From NCBI GenBank assembly GCA_016744435.1, contig JADGEJ010000010.1, positions 1-64,000 on the forward strand: 64,000 bases of DNA. Reading direction: 5' to 3'. The notes beneath the pieces are model-generated. The model was given only the letters and a program-made list of their open reading frames with translations. It was not told where the DNA came from and searched no databases. Each line of letters starts with the position of its first letter. Position 1 is the stretch's first letter. Source of the DNA: Lentibacter sp. Lineage in GTDB: Bacteria > Pseudomonadota > Alphaproteobacteria > Rhodobacterales > Rhodobacteraceae. Below are positions 50,782-61,365 of the stretch, one piece after another. A program made the translations under genes and the position numbers.

Positions 50782-52632
50782 TTACTCTTGGGGAATGACG
50801 CGCAGGCTGAGTTCCATGAGTTGCTCTGACATCGGCTCGCTTGGGGCGTTCATCATCAGATCTTCGCCGCGTTGATTCATCGGGAACATGATGACTTCGC
50901 GAATGTTTTGTTCGTCTGCGAGCAGCATTACCATGCGGTCGATACCTGCCGCGCAGCCGCCGTGGGGTGGGGCGCCGTATTGGAAGGCGTTGACCATGCC
51001 GCCAAAGCGCTTTTCGACTTCGTCTTTGCCGTAGCCCGCGATTTCAAAGGCTTTGAACATGATCTCTGGCTTGTGGTTTCGGATCGCGCCGGAAACCAGC
51101 TCGTAGCCGTTGCAGGCGAGGTCATATTGGTAGCCGAGCACTTTGAGTGGGTCGCCCTGCAGGGCTTCCATGCCGCCTTGGGGCATCGAGAACGGGTTGT
51201 GCTCAAAGTCGATCTTGCCAGTTTCTTCGTCTTGTTCGTAGATCGGGAAGTCGACGATCCAGCAGAAGGCGAAGCGCTCTTTGTCGGTGAGGCCGAGCTC
51301 GTCGCCGATGGCAACACGGGCTTTACCAGCGACAGTTTCAAACTGCTTGGGTTTGCCGCCAAGGAAGAAGGCCGCGTCGCCGACTTTAAGGCCGAGTTGG
51401 ACGCGGATCGCCTCAGTGCGCTCCGGGCCGATGTTTTTGGCCAAAGGCCCAGCGGCTTCCATGCCGCCTTCAACTTCGCCAGCCTTCATTTTGGCTTGCG
51501 CTTCTTTCACAGTGATGCCGAGTTCTTGCGCCACGCTATCGGCCGTTTTGTCGCGCCAGAAGATATAGCCCATGCCGGGCAGGCCTTCTTTTTGCGCGAA
51601 GGCGTTCATCCGGTCGCAGAACTTGCGAGAGCCGCCCGTTGGCGCAGGAATGGCGCGCACTTCGGTGCCTTCTTGCTCAAGCAGTTTGGCGAAGATGGCG
51701 AAACCAGAGCCGCGGAAATGCTCGGAACAGTCTTGCATTTTGATCGGGTTGCGCAAGTCGGGCTTGTCTGTGCCATACCATTTGGCGGCGTCGCGGTAGC
51801 TGATCTGCTCCCAAACGGTGTCAACTTTCTTGCCGCCGCCGAACTCTTCGAAGACGCCTTGCATGACGGGTTGGATGGTGTCGAACACGTCTTGTTGGGT
51901 AACGAAGCTCATCTCGAGGTCAAGCTGGTAGAAGTCGGTTGGCGAGCGGTCAGCGCGCGGGTCTTCGTCGCGAAAGCACGGCGCTATCTGGAAGTATTTG
52001 TCAAAGCCCGAGACCATGATCAGCTGTTTGAACTGCTGCGGGGCCTGCGGCAGGGCGTAGAACTTGCCGGGGTGCAACCGCGACGGCACGAGGAAATCGC
52101 GCGCGCCTTCAGGGCTTGAGGCGGTGATGATCGGCGTTTGATACTCGCGGAACTCCTTGGCCCACATGCGTTTGCGGATGCTTGCGACCAAGTCAGAGCG
52201 CAACGCCATGTTGGCTTGCATCTTCTCGCGGCGCAAGTCGAGGTAGCGATAGCGCAGGCGGGTTTCTTCAGGGTATTCCTGCTCGCCGAACACTTGCAGC
52301 GGAAGTTCGGCGGCAGAGCCGAGCACTTCGATCTCGCGGATGAACACCTCAACTTCGCCCGTTGGCAGCTTGGGGTTCACGAGGCTTTCGTCACGCGCCT
52401 TAACTTCGCCGTCAATACGAATGCAGTACTCTGCGCGCACGGCCTCAACCGCGGCAAAAGCCGGGCTGTCAGGGTCACACAACACCTGTGTGATGCCGTA
52501 AGCGTCGCGCAAGTCGATGAACAGGATGCCGCCATGGTCGCGAATGCGATTGACCCAGCCTGAGAGGCGAACGGTTTCGCCGACATTGGCTTTGGTCAGT
52601 TCTGCGCATGTTTGGCTGCGGTAGGCGTGCAT
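50782..52632 (-). CDS. aspS: Aspartyl-tRNA synthetase
   Basis: Class-II synthetase, 616 residues, bacterial type. The N-terminal OB fold starts at [19 protein letters not shown] ([20 protein letters not shown]). Class-II motif 2 is [19 protein letters not shown]. The GAD insertion occupies about residues 290-430. Motif 3 is [13 protein letters not shown]. In most alphaproteobacteria this enzyme is non-discriminating and also charges tRNA-Asn; I cannot confirm that here. ATG at 52632 is chosen over 52677 because the family N-terminus begins there. Confidence 0.97.
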   Translation of the reverse strand: MHAYRSQTCAELTKANVGETVRLSGWVNRIRDHGGILFIDLRDAYGITQVLCDPDSPAFAAVEAVRAEYCIRIDGEVKARDESLVNPKLPTGEVEVFIREIEVLGSAAELPLQVFGEQEYPEETRLRYRYLDLRREKMQANMALRSDLVASIRKRMWAKEFREYQTPIITASSPEGARDFLVPSRLHPGKFYALPQAPQQFKQLIMVSGFDKYFQIAPCFRDEDPRADRSPTDFYQLDLEMSFVTQQDVFDTIQPVMQGVFEEFGGGKKVDTVWEQISYRDAAKWYGTDKPDLRNPIKMQDCSEHFRGSGFAIFAKLLEQEGTEVRAIPAPTGGSRKFCDRMNAFAQKEGLPGMGYIFWRDKTADSVAQELGITVKEAQAKMKAGEVEGGMEAAGPLAKNIGPERTEAIRVQLGLKVGDAAFFLGGKPKQFETVAGKARVAIGDELGLTDKERFAFCWIVDFPIYEQDEETGKIDFEHNPFSMPQGGMEALQGDPLKVLGYQYDLACNGYELVSGAIRNHKPEIMFKAFEIAGYGKDEVEKRFGGMVNAFQYGAPPHGGCAAGIDRMVMLLADEQNIREVIMFPMNQRGEDLMMNAPSEPMSEQLMELSLRVIPQE

Positions 52633-52807
52633 GTTTCTATCCTTCAAAGGGCTCATAAGCGTCGGGCTGATACACATGCTAGGGGCCGAAAAGTCAAGTC
52701 ATGTGGCCTATAAGACTCGCTTGGAAACTGCTTTTACCGCTGTTTCTATTCAGGCTCATGGGAATGTGCCATTCAGAGGCCAACAATAACGAGCGGTTTG
52801 GTTTCTC

Positions 52808-54079
52808 ATGCAACGTCTTGCTTACCCCATTTTTGCACTGATATTTGCCGGTATCTTCATCCCGCAATACATCAACTCACCGTCGATAGACCTGACAGCT
52901 TTGTATGTGGCGGGCTATGCAGTTGCCAAAGGCATGCCCGAGGCTATCTATGCGGTTCATCCTGACTTTCTGAACTACGAGGCTCCGGCTGTCTTGCAAC
53001 AGCTCAAAGCCGAGATGGGGCTCGCAGAGCATCAGACTGTTCCATATATCTACCCGCCGCTTTGGGCTTGGCTGATGGCCCCTATCGTTGGCGCGGTAAG
53101 CCACGCTGCTTTCATCAAGGTGGTGCTGGCTGTACATGTTGCCATGCTGACGGCCTCGGTTGGCTTGTCCTGGCATATTGTGCGCCCAAACAAGCTCAAG
53201 TTTGAGCATTGGGTGATTCTCGGCTTTGCAATTCTGGCGCTCTCGGCACCAGCCTATCAGGCGATGTTTCAGAACCAGCCGCAGATAACGACGATGTTTT
53301 TGGTGCTGCTGGCGTTTGAGCGCTACCGCTCTGGCGCTTTTGCAATGGCGGGCACTATTTTGGCCATCGCAGCGGCGTTCAAGCTTTCACCGGTTTTCTT
53401 GGTTTTGATCTTCCTGCTTGAGCGCAACCTGCGCGCCACTGTCGCTTTCGCCGCCACTGGCGCGGCACTTGGGTTGGCGAGCCTCGCGGTTGCCGGAGTT
53501 GACCTGCACCTCAAATTTCTCAAGCTCCTCGGGCGGATCGACGAGCTGACCATTCTGGACAAGACAAACTACTCGCCAGAGCTGCTGGTGTTTCAACTCA
53601 AGGGGCTGATCACAGGCGATGACCCGTCAAGCTGGAACATGGCGCAGGCGACGACATGGCCTGAGCCCTATTGGCTCTCGGTGCTTATGGCCGCACTGAT
53701 GCTTGCTGTTCTGGCGGCGCTCATCTTGATGCGCCCGCGTCTTGTGCCCGGAACGGCCGTGCCCGTGCTTTTGCTTGGCTTCACGCTGGCCTCTGCCTTG
53801 TTTGGCCCGATCAGCTGGGCGCATTACTTCATTCTGCCGCTGCTGCTTTTGCCAACGATGTTTCACATCGTGTCTCCCAGAAGCGCATGGATGATCATCA
53901 TCACAATGTTGGTGCTGCAGAGTTTCCCTGCCTACATCGTCTATTACAAGCTGAGCACTGCCTTCTATGTGACGACGCTGATGGGCGTATTGTGCTATTT
54001 GGGTTTGCTGATTGTCTTGATAGGCAGCGTTTTTCGCGCCGTGCGGTTTGAGCCGGAAGTTCCTTTGCACTTTCGCTAA
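52808..54079 (+). CDS. GT87-family (DUF2029) membrane glycosyltransferase
   Basis: A 423-residue membrane protein with about ten helices. YINSPSIDLTALYVAGYAVA supplies the Asp in the first periplasmic loop that is conserved in polyprenyl-phosphate-sugar-dependent GT-C enzymes. YIYPPLWAWLMAP and FQNQPQITTMFLVLLAF are typical GT87 loops. Known members are mannosyl- or arabinosyltransferases; the sugar and acceptor here are unknown. It is a single gene between aspS and carB. Whether it works with the polysaccharide genes at 5.5-8 kb is not shown. Confidence 0.82.
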   Translation: MQRLAYPIFALIFAGIFIPQYINSPSIDLTALYVAGYAVAKGMPEAIYAVHPDFLNYEAPAVLQQLKAEMGLAEHQTVPYIYPPLWAWLMAPIVGAVSHAAFIKVVLAVHVAMLTASVGLSWHIVRPNKLKFEHWVILGFAILALSAPAYQAMFQNQPQITTMFLVLLAFERYRSGAFAMAGTILAIAAAFKLSPVFLVLIFLLERNLRATVAFAATGAALGLASLAVAGVDLHLKFLKLLGRIDELTILDKTNYSPELLVFQLKGLITGDDPSSWNMAQATTWPEPYWLSVLMAALMLAVLAALILMRPRLVPGTAVPVLLLGFTLASALFGPISWAHYFILPLLLLPTMFHIVSPRSAWMIIITMLVLQSFPAYIVYYKLSTAFYVTTLMGVLCYLGLLIVLIGSVFRAVRFEPEVPLHFR

Positions 54080-54215
54080 GCCCGACCTGAGGCAAAACGC
54101 CCGCAGTTAACCCTTGTGTTTTAGGCTTGCGTCCGGCCCGCCCATAGCTATAACCCACGACTGTTTGCGCGCACTTGTTGCGCGCCATTCTGCTGCGCAA
54201 ATGATGGGGGCCACC

Positions 54216-57200
54216 ATGCCGAAGAGAGACGATATCAATTCGATCATGATCATCGGAGCGGGGCCAATTATTATCGGCCAAGCCTGCGAGTTTGACTATT
54301 CAGGCGCACAGGCCTGTAAAGCGCTCAAGGAAGAGGGCTACCGCGTTATTCTGGTGAACTCGAACCCAGCCACCATCATGACCGACCCTAACATGGCTGA
54401 CGCAACCTACATCGAGCCGATCACGCCAGAAGTTGTTGCCAAAATTATCGAGAAAGAGCGCCCCGACGCGCTTTTGCCAACGATGGGCGGGCAAACTGGC
54501 CTGAACACCTCGCTCGCGCTTGAAGAGATGGGCGTGCTGGAGAAGTTTAACGTCGAGATGATCGGCGCGACGCGCGACGCCATCGAGATGGCGGAAGACC
54601 GCAAGCTTTTCCGCGAGGCTATGGACCGCTTGGGCATCGAAAACCCGAAAGCAACCATCGTCACTGCGCCGGACGGCGACCTCGACGAAGGCGTGAAAAT
54701 CGCGCTGGAAGCGATCGACGACATTGGCCTGCCAGCAATCATCCGCCCCGCCTTTACCATGGGCGGCACAGGCGGCGGCGTGGCGTATAACCGCGAAGAT
54801 TACATCCACTTCTGCCGCACGGGCATGGACGCCTCACCTGTAGGCCAGATCCTGGTCGACGAGTCACTCCTCGGCTGGAAAGAATTCGAGATGGAAGTTG
54901 TCCGCGACAAAGCCGACAACGCCATCATCGTCTGCGCGATCGAAAACATCGATCCGATGGGCGTGCACACAGGCGACAGTATCACAGTGGCCCCTGCCCT
55001 CACGCTGACTGACAAAGAATACCAAGAGATGCGCAACCACTCAATCGCGGTTTTGCGCGAAATCGGCGTGGAAACGGGCGGCTCAAACGTGCAGTGGGCC
55101 GTGAACCCTGCGGATGGCCGCATGGTTGTTATCGAGATGAACCCGCGTGTGTCTCGCTCTTCTGCGTTGGCCTCAAAGGCGACAGGCTTCCCGATTGCCA
55201 AGATCGCCGCGAAGCTCGCCATTGGCTACACGCTTGACGAGCTCGACAACGACATCACAGGCGTCACCCCCGCGAGCTTTGAGCCGAGCATCGACTATGT
55301 CGTGACAAAAATTCCAAAGTTCGCGTTTGAAAAATTCCCCGGTTCAACGCCCTACCTGACGACTGCAATGAAGTCGGTTGGCGAAGTCATGGCGATTGGC
55401 CGCACGATCCACGAGAGCCTGCAAAAGGCTCTGGCTTCGATGGAGTCGGGCCTGACTGGTTTTGACGAAGTCGAGATCGAAGGTGCGCCGGACAAGGCCG
55501 CCGTGATCAAAGCGATCAGCCAGCAAACACCCGACCGCATGCGCACCATCGCGCAAGCCATGCGCCACGGTTTGAGCGACGAAGACATCCATGCCACCAC
55601 GATGTTTGACCCTTGGTTCTTGGCGCGCATCCGCGAAATCGTAGACGCGGAAGAAGAGGTGCGTGCAAACGGCCTTCCGCAAGACGAACAAGGCCTGCGC
55701 GCCCTCAAGATGCTCGGCTTCACCGACGCACGCCTCGCCACGTTGACGGGCTTTAAAGAGCAAGACATTCGCAAAGCGCGCCACGCCAAAGGCGTCACCG
55801 CTGTCTTCAAACGCATCGACACCTGCGCCGCCGAGTTTGAAGCGCAAACGCCTTATATGTATTCAACCTACGAAGCCCCGATGATGGGCGACGTTGAGTG
55901 TGAGGCACGGCCATCTGAACGCAAAAAAGTTGTCATTCTTGGTGGCGGGCCAAACCGTATTGGCCAAGGCATCGAGTTTGACTATTGCTGCTGCCACGCC
56001 TGCTACGCGCTGGCGGATGTTGGCTATGAAACCATCATGATCAACTGCAACCCCGAGACAGTTTCGACAGATTACGACACCTCGGACCGCCTTTATTTTG
56101 AGCCGCTGACATTTGAACACGTCATGGAAGTCCTCCGTGTTGAACAGGAAAACGGCACGCTGCACGGCGTTATCGTGCAGTTCGGCGGGCAAACGCCTTT
56201 GAAAATCGCACAGGCGCTGCAAGACGAGGGCATCCCTATCCTTGGCACCACGCCTGACGCGATTGACCTTGCCGAAGACCGCGAGCGCTTTCAGGCGCTG
56301 GTTAACCAGCTTGGCCTCAAGCAGCCGAAAAACGGCATTGCCAGCACCGACGCGCAAGCGCTTGCCATCGCGGAAAACATCGGCTTCCCGCTGGTCATTC
56401 GCCCCTCGTATGTTCTGGGTGGCCGCGCGATGGAGATCGTCCGCGATATGGCGCATCTTGAGCGCTACATTTCAGAAGCTGTGGTTGTCTCAGGCGACAG
56501 CCCTGTCCTGCTCGACAGCTACCTGTCCGGCGCTATCGAGCTTGACGTTGACGCGCTCTGCGACGGCAAAAACGTGCATATCGCGGGTGTGATGGAACAC
56601 ATCGAAGAAGCTGGCGTTCACTCAGGCGATTCAGCGTCTTCCTTGCCTCCGCATTCGCTGAGCGCCGAGATCATCAAACAGATCGAAGAACAGACTGTGG
56701 CTCTGGCCGTTGCGCTTGAAGTCAAAGGGCTGTGCAACGTGCAGTTCGCGGTGAAAGACGGCGATATCTTCCTCATTGAGGTTAACCCGCGCGCCTCGCG
56801 CACCGTGCCGTTTGTCGCCAAGGCGACAGATTCTGCCATAGCCTCACTCGCCGCGCGCCTTATGGCTGGTGAGAAACTTGCCGACTTCCCGATACGCCCC
56901 GCCTACCCCAAAGACGCGGTGCCAGGCTCGATCAAAAACACAGATTCGATGTCGCTCGCCGACCCGAACATGCCTTGGTTCAGCGTTAAAGAAGTGGTGC
57001 TCCCCTTTGCCCGCTTCCCCGGTGTGGACACCTTGCTTGGCCCGGAAATGCGCTCGACAGGCGAAGTCATGGGCTGGGATCGTTCCTTCCCGCTTGCCTT
57101 CCTTAAGGCTCAAATGGGCGCAGGCACCGAACTGCCCCAAGATGGCCGCGTGTTCTTTTCGATCAAGGATGCCGACAAGACACCGCAACTTGTGGAAACC

Positions 57201-57530
57201 GCGCAAATCCTTATTGAGCTGGGTTTCACCCTCACAGCAACCAGCGGCACAGCTGCCTTCCTCAAAGAACAAGGCATCGAATGTAGCGTTGTGAAAAAGG
57301 TCTATGAAGGCCGGCCAAACGTGGTCGACATGCTCAAAGACGGGCAGATTCAGCTGCTGATGAACACGACAGAAGGCGCGGCAGCCGTGGAAGACAGCCG
57401 CGAAATCCGCTCTGTCGCGCTCTACGACCGCATCCCATACTACACAACAGGCGCAGGCGCGCACTCGGCAGCATTGGCCATGAAAGCCCGCGCTGAGGGC
57501 GACTTCGGAGTGACGAGTCTGCAGGGTTAA
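54216..57530 (+). CDS. carB: Carbamoyl-phosphate synthase, large subunit
   Basis: Makes carbamoyl phosphate for pyrimidines and arginine with CarA glutaminase. The 1104-residue protein shows the internal duplication: [20 protein letters not shown] (first half) and [20 protein letters not shown] (second half). The ATP-grasp strings are [14 protein letters not shown] and [32 protein letters not shown] and [19 protein letters not shown]. The C-terminal MGS-like domain (about 960-1104, [14 protein letters not shown]) binds allosteric effectors. The ATG at 54216 has a GGGGG run upstream; the longer frame starting at 54114 lacks similarity. carA is not in the window. Confidence 0.97.
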   Translation: MPKRDDINSIMIIGAGPIIIGQACEFDYSGAQACKALKEEGYRVILVNSNPATIMTDPNMADATYIEPITPEVVAKIIEKERPDALLPTMGGQTGLNTSLALEEMGVLEKFNVEMIGATRDAIEMAEDRKLFREAMDRLGIENPKATIVTAPDGDLDEGVKIALEAIDDIGLPAIIRPAFTMGGTGGGVAYNREDYIHFCRTGMDASPVGQILVDESLLGWKEFEMEVVRDKADNAIIVCAIENIDPMGVHTGDSITVAPALTLTDKEYQEMRNHSIAVLREIGVETGGSNVQWAVNPADGRMVVIEMNPRVSRSSALASKATGFPIAKIAAKLAIGYTLDELDNDITGVTPASFEPSIDYVVTKIPKFAFEKFPGSTPYLTTAMKSVGEVMAIGRTIHESLQKALASMESGLTGFDEVEIEGAPDKAAVIKAISQQTPDRMRTIAQAMRHGLSDEDIHATTMFDPWFLARIREIVDAEEEVRANGLPQDEQGLRALKMLGFTDARLATLTGFKEQDIRKARHAKGVTAVFKRIDTCAAEFEAQTPYMYSTYEAPMMGDVECEARPSERKKVVILGGGPNRIGQGIEFDYCCCHACYALADVGYETIMINCNPETVSTDYDTSDRLYFEPLTFEHVMEVLRVEQENGTLHGVIVQFGGQTPLKIAQALQDEGIPILGTTPDAIDLAEDRERFQALVNQLGLKQPKNGIASTDAQALAIAENIGFPLVIRPSYVLGGRAMEIVRDMAHLERYISEAVVVSGDSPVLLDSYLSGAIELDVDALCDGKNVHIAGVMEHIEEAGVHSGDSASSLPPHSLSAEIIKQIEEQTVALAVALEVKGLCNVQFAVKDGDIFLIEVNPRASRTVPFVAKATDSAIASLAARLMAGEKLADFPIRPAYPKDAVPGSIKNTDSMSLADPNMPWFSVKEVVLPFARFPGVDTLLGPEMRSTGEVMGWDRSFPLAFLKAQMGAGTELPQDGRVFFSIKDADKTPQLVETAQILIELGFTLTATSGTAAFLKEQGIECSVVKKVYEGRPNVVDMLKDGQIQLLMNTTEGAAAVEDSREIRSVALYDRIPYYTTGAGAHSAALAMKARAEGDFGVTSLQG

Positions 57531-57535
57531 GCTCC

Positions 57536-58183
57536 GTGTCGGACAGCTATAACCCGCCAGATAGCCCGCTGGATGTTCTGCACGAAGATCATGAGTTGAT
57601 CCTCGTAAACAAACCCTCGGGGCTCTTGTCGGTACCGGGCAAGGGCGAGCACCTCGCCGATTGCCTGATCGCGCGGGTCCAAGAGGCCTTCCCCGGCGCA
57701 CTGCTGGTCCACCGGCTTGATAGGGACACCTCAGGCGTCATGGTCTTTGCAGCTTCAAAACATGCACAAAGACACCTTGGGCTGCAGTTTGAAAAACGGC
57801 AGATGAAAAAGGCATACATCGCGCGCATCGCCGGACGGCTGGAGCCAAAGGACGGCACGGTTGACTTGCCACTGATCGTGGATTGGGAAAACAGGCCACG
57901 GCAGATGGTCTGCCACGAGACAGGCAAACAAGCACAAACCGATTGGAAAGTGTTACGCGCTGACGATAGTGAAAGCCGAGTGCGACTGTTCCCGAAGACA
58001 GGCCGCAGCCACCAGTTGCGCGTGCACATGTTGGCGCTAGGCCATCCGATCTTGGGCGATCCCTTCTATGCTAGCGGGGCGGCCTTAGAGCACCCTCGGC
58101 TCATGCTTCACGCCGAAGAGCTACGCCTTCGCCACCCCGATGGCGGCAAAGGCATGCGTTTTTTTGTGAAAGCTCCGTTCTGA
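57536..58183 (+). CDS. rluA: RluA-family pseudouridine synthase
   Basis: Converts uridine to pseudouridine in 23S rRNA (position 746 in E. coli) and tRNA (position 32). It has LILVNKPSGLLSVPGKG, then LVHRLDRDTSGVMVFA with the catalytic Asp, and TGRSHQLRVHMLALGHPILGD. The absence of an S4 domain and 215-residue length fit RluA rather than RluC or RluD. The start is GTG; AGGG lies eleven bases upstream in the end of carB. Five bases separate the two genes, so they are probably co-transcribed. Confidence 0.9.
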   Translation: MSDSYNPPDSPLDVLHEDHELILVNKPSGLLSVPGKGEHLADCLIARVQEAFPGALLVHRLDRDTSGVMVFAASKHAQRHLGLQFEKRQMKKAYIARIAGRLEPKDGTVDLPLIVDWENRPRQMVCHETGKQAQTDWKVLRADDSESRVRLFPKTGRSHQLRVHMLALGHPILGDPFYASGAALEHPRLMLHAEELRLRHPDGGKGMRFFVKAPF

Positions 58184-58190
58184 GCCATCG

Positions 58191-58235
58191 CCGTTTTCTG
58201 GAAAGAAAACGGACCGGAAAATTCCAATTTTCCGG
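58191..58235 (-). repeat. Double-hairpin intergenic element, copy 2
   Basis: CCGTTTTCT-GGAA-AGAAAACGG followed by CCGGAAAATT-CC-AATTTTCCGG. Read on the minus strand it has the same order as the element between serC and serA (an AATTTTCC hairpin, then a CCGTTTTCT hairpin). It lies between the convergent rluA and aldehyde dehydrogenase genes and can serve as a bidirectional terminator. Confidence 0.7.
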
Positions 58236-58256
58236 CTACTGTCTCCAGTCTAGGTT

Positions 58257-59702
58257 TTAGCCTGCATCGTTTGACCAGCCGGAGACGGCCTTCACCTCGA
58301 GAAAGTCTTCCAGCCCCCAGACGCCGCCTTCACGGCCATTGCCTGATTGCTTCATGCCTCCGAAAGGGGACCCCGCCCCGCGGCCCTGGCCGTTCATCTC
58401 GACCATGCCAGAGCGCAGGCTTTGTGCCATACGGTTGAGGCGCGCGCCGTCTTGTGTCTGCACATAGTTCGTCAACCCATAGGGCGTATCATTGGCGATT
58501 GCGACAGCCTCTTCTTCGGTGTCGAACGGCAGGATCGTCAGCACCGGCCCGAAGATTTCCTCTCGTGCGATTGTCATGTCGTTGTTCACGTCGGCAAACA
58601 CCGTCGGGCGCACGTAAAAGCCTTTGTTAAGGCCTTCAGGGCGGCCAACGCCACCTGCAACAAGCCTTGCGCCTTCGTCGATGCCTGTCTGGATCAGGTC
58701 TTGGATTTTACCCCATTGGACGGCGTTGACGACGGGGCCAATGTGACGGCCACTTTCGCTGGCTGGGCCCACGGCTGTTTTGGCGGCCACTTCGGCGGCT
58801 TCGTCGACGGCTTTGTCGTAAATTTCGCGTTGAACGAGCATCCGGCTTGGCGCGTTACAGCTTTGGCCCGTGTTGTTCATCATGTGCATCACACCGCGCT
58901 TGACGGCCTTGTCGTCAGCGTCTGCGAAGATCACGTTGGCGCCTTTGCCGCCCAGTTCAAGGCTGACGCGTTTGAGCGTGTCGGCGGCTGATTTCGAGAT
59001 CAGCTTGCCTGCGCGTGACGACCCGGTGAAACTTACCATGTCAACATCTTCATGGGCTGTCAGCGAGCTACCCACTCCAACGCCGTCACCATTGACGAGG
59101 TTGAAAACACCTGCTGGGAAGCCTGCCTCATCCATCATCTCGGCAAAAAGCATCGCATCAAGCGGCGTCTCTTCCGAAGGCTTCAGAACCATGGTGCAGC
59201 CCGCAATGGCAGCCGCGCCAACCTTCAAAGTCACCTGGTTCATCGGCCAGTTCCAAGGTGTGATCAACGCAGCCACGCCGACAGGCTCATAAATGATCCG
59301 GTCATTCGGGGCATGCTCACCAAGTGGGCGGTTGAACTCAAAGCCTTTCGCCGCACGAATGAAGTTGCTGAGGTGCCAAGTGCCTGTGCCAACCTGCGAG
59401 GTCTTGGCCATATCAACAGGCGCGCCCATTTCGTGGCTTATGATTTCGCCCATCTCGTCGCCGCGCTTCTGGTAGATTTCCAGAAGCTTCTCAACCATTG
59501 CAATGCGCTCTTCTACGGGCGTTGCCATCCACGCTGGAAAGGCGGCTTTCGCTGCGGCAACGGCTGCGTCCGTGTCGGCCTGTGCGCCGAGGGAAATAAC
59601 TGCATATGGCTCTTCTGTAGACGGGTCGATGACGTGGTAGTCATTGGCCGCTGAGGGCGCGACCCATCCACCGTTGATGTAAAAATCACGTTTCTCGATC
59701 AT
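58257..59702 (-). CDS. NAD(P)-dependent aldehyde dehydrogenase
   Basis: A 481-residue ALDH oxidising an aldehyde to an acid. ITPWNWPMNQ and KPSEETPLDA bind the cofactor, FTGSSRAGK is the turn near the nicotinamide, SLELGGKGANVIF contains the general-base Glu, and NTGQSCNAPSRML the nucleophilic Cys. The end, GGMKQSGNGREGG, is normal. No partner gene indicates the substrate. ATG at 59702 gives MIEKRDFYINGGWV, the usual family N-terminus; twelve more upstream codons are possible but unlike the family. Divergent from the peroxiredoxin. Confidence 0.9.
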   Translation of the reverse strand: MIEKRDFYINGGWVAPSAANDYHVIDPSTEEPYAVISLGAQADTDAAVAAAKAAFPAWMATPVEERIAMVEKLLEIYQKRGDEMGEIISHEMGAPVDMAKTSQVGTGTWHLSNFIRAAKGFEFNRPLGEHAPNDRIIYEPVGVAALITPWNWPMNQVTLKVGAAAIAGCTMVLKPSEETPLDAMLFAEMMDEAGFPAGVFNLVNGDGVGVGSSLTAHEDVDMVSFTGSSRAGKLISKSAADTLKRVSLELGGKGANVIFADADDKAVKRGVMHMMNNTGQSCNAPSRMLVQREIYDKAVDEAAEVAAKTAVGPASESGRHIGPVVNAVQWGKIQDLIQTGIDEGARLVAGGVGRPEGLNKGFYVRPTVFADVNNDMTIAREEIFGPVLTILPFDTEEEAVAIANDTPYGLTNYVQTQDGARLNRMAQSLRSGMVEMNGQGRGAGSPFGGMKQSGNGREGGVWGLEDFLEVKAVSGWSNDAG

Positions 59703-59834
59703 GTGCTTTCTCCTTGAAAGTTTGGGGCACTTTGTCACCCCAAGTCATTCACTGCAAGCTGCCCCTTTTCACATCGGCACCGCATCAATATATGTAGGGC
59801 GTAGTTTAGAACCATTCTCAAAAGGAGTCTTCCA

Positions 59835-60488
59835 ATGGGCCTTCGCATCAACGACATCGTCCCCAATTTCACCGCCGCAACAGACCAAGGCGAAATCACG
59901 TTCCACGACTGGATCGGCGACAGCTGGGCGATTCTGTTCTCGCACCCGAAAGACTTTACACCTGTTTGCACAACCGAGTTTGGCGCAGTCGCCCAGCTCG
60001 CGGCAGAATGGGACAAGCGCGGCACCAAGGTTATCGGCCTCTCCGTAGACAGCGCAGAAGAGCACGTAACCTGGAAGGCCGACATTGAAGGCTTCTCCGG
60101 CGCGAAAGCCAGTTTCCCGATTATCGCAGATGAAGATCTTGCGGTTTCAAAAGCTTTCGACATGCTGCCAGCAGAAGCCTACCTGCCCGATGGCCGCACA
60201 GCTGCGGACAGTGCTTCAGTACGCTCTGTTTTCATCATCAGCCCGGACAAGAAAGTACAGCTGATCATGACATACCCAATGTCAGTTGGCCGCAACTTCG
60301 CCGAAGTTCTGCGCGCGCTTGACGGCCTTCAGGCCACGTTTGGCCAGCCTATCGCGACGCCCGCAAACTGGACAAAGGGCCAAGACGTGATCGTTGCTCT
60401 GGGCCTCAACGACGAAGAAGCCAAAGCGAAGTTTGGTGAAATTGACATCAAGCTGCCTTACCTGCGCACAACGGCTGACCCAAGCTAA
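59835..60488 (+). CDS. 1-Cys peroxiredoxin (Prx6 type)
   Basis: Thiol peroxidase of 217 residues. FSHPKDFTPVCTTEFG contains the PxxxTxxC active site with peroxidatic Cys45. The C-terminal extension of the Prx6/AhpC-like group is present (PIATPANWTKGQDVIVALGL), and there is no second conserved Cys near the C-terminus, so it should use an outside thiol for recycling. AAAGGAG before the ATG. It reduces hydrogen peroxide and alkyl hydroperoxides in the cytosol. A terminator follows at once. Confidence 0.92.
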   Translation: MGLRINDIVPNFTAATDQGEITFHDWIGDSWAILFSHPKDFTPVCTTEFGAVAQLAAEWDKRGTKVIGLSVDSAEEHVTWKADIEGFSGAKASFPIIADEDLAVSKAFDMLPAEAYLPDGRTAADSASVRSVFIISPDKKVQLIMTYPMSVGRNFAEVLRALDGLQATFGQPIATPANWTKGQDVIVALGLNDEEAKAKFGEIDIKLPYLRTTADPS

Positions 60489-60510
60489 GCTAAGCTTGCT
60501 TTCAAACGAC

Positions 60511-60547
60511 AAGAGGCCGCGCATCACAGCGCGGCCTCTTTTGCTTT
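60511..60547. terminator. Strong bidirectional rho-independent terminator
   Basis: AAGAGGCCGCGC-ATCACA-GCGCGGCCTCTT is a perfect twelve-pair stem followed by TTGCTTT. It lies between the convergent peroxiredoxin and aquaporin genes. Confidence 0.9.
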
Positions 60548-60559
60548 AAGCGGGTGGTA

Positions 60560-61243
60560 TTAGTCAGCGTCAAGCATGCCCGAGCGGAACAAGATGCCCG
60601 CGGCCACTGCGCCAATGATCGGCGCGACGATGAACAACCAAAGCTGCGCAAGGGCTGTACCGCCTTCAAACAAGGCTGGCCCGATCGAGCGTGCCGGGTT
60701 CACAGAAACGCCTGTCACTTTGATACCAACAAGGTGGATCACAACCAGTGTAAGGCCGATGGCCAAGCCCGCCATAGCAGCCGGAGCTTTTGCACCTGTT
60801 GAACCGAGGATAACGACGACGAAAAGGAACGTCGCGACGACTTCAAAGGTAAACGCCGCTGCCATGTTGTATTCGCCAAGATAGCCCGCGCCCCAGCCGT
60901 TTTGGCCAAGCCCGCCAGTGTAGCCAGCGCTGCCTGACGCGATGATCTTCAGCACGAGCGCAGCAACAATAGCACCCGCCACTTGCGCGATGATGTACTG
61001 GATAGCCTCGCCCATTTGCATGCGCCCTGAGGCAACTGCACCCAGCGAAACGGCCGGGTTAATGTGGCAGCCCGAAACCGGGCCGATGCCGTAGGCCATC
61101 CCGATAAGGGCGAGGCCAAACGCGAAGCTGATGCCTGCAAGGCCAATGCCCGTTGTGCCGTCAGCGCCCGCGATTACCGCCGCACCACAGCCAAAAAGCA
61201 CGAGTGTGAACGTGCCGATGAATTCCGCTGTCATTTTTTTCAT
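60560..61243 (-). CDS. aqpZ: Aquaporin Z
   Basis: Six-helix water channel, 227 residues. Both half-helix motifs are present: GCHINPAVSLG (NPA at 62-64) and GVSVNPARSIGPAL. Selectivity-filter residues fit a water channel: the His in VVIHLVGIKVTG and the Arg after the second NPA. GEYNMAAAFTFEVVATFLFV corresponds to helix 4. It stands alone, leftward; the region 61244-61365 upstream shows no gene. Confidence 0.93.
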   Translation of the reverse strand: MKKMTAEFIGTFTLVLFGCGAAVIAGADGTTGIGLAGISFAFGLALIGMAYGIGPVSGCHINPAVSLGAVASGRMQMGEAIQYIIAQVAGAIVAALVLKIIASGSAGYTGGLGQNGWGAGYLGEYNMAAAFTFEVVATFLFVVVILGSTGAKAPAAMAGLAIGLTLVVIHLVGIKVTGVSVNPARSIGPALFEGGTALAQLWLFIVAPIIGAVAAGILFRSGMLDAD

Positions 61244-61365
61244 GATTTGGTTTCCTGTCCCATTTAACGATAGCCTACCCTCGCAGACAGAGTGTCGCAG
61301 GTCACGGGGAAGAAAACCGAGGGAACGTCCCTAACGTGTCGTCAGGGCATTATCCCGCCACATCC

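Noticed and set aside
50872-52119. 415-codon open frame on the plus strand
   Set aside because: Antisense to aspS; composition looks like a mirror of that gene.
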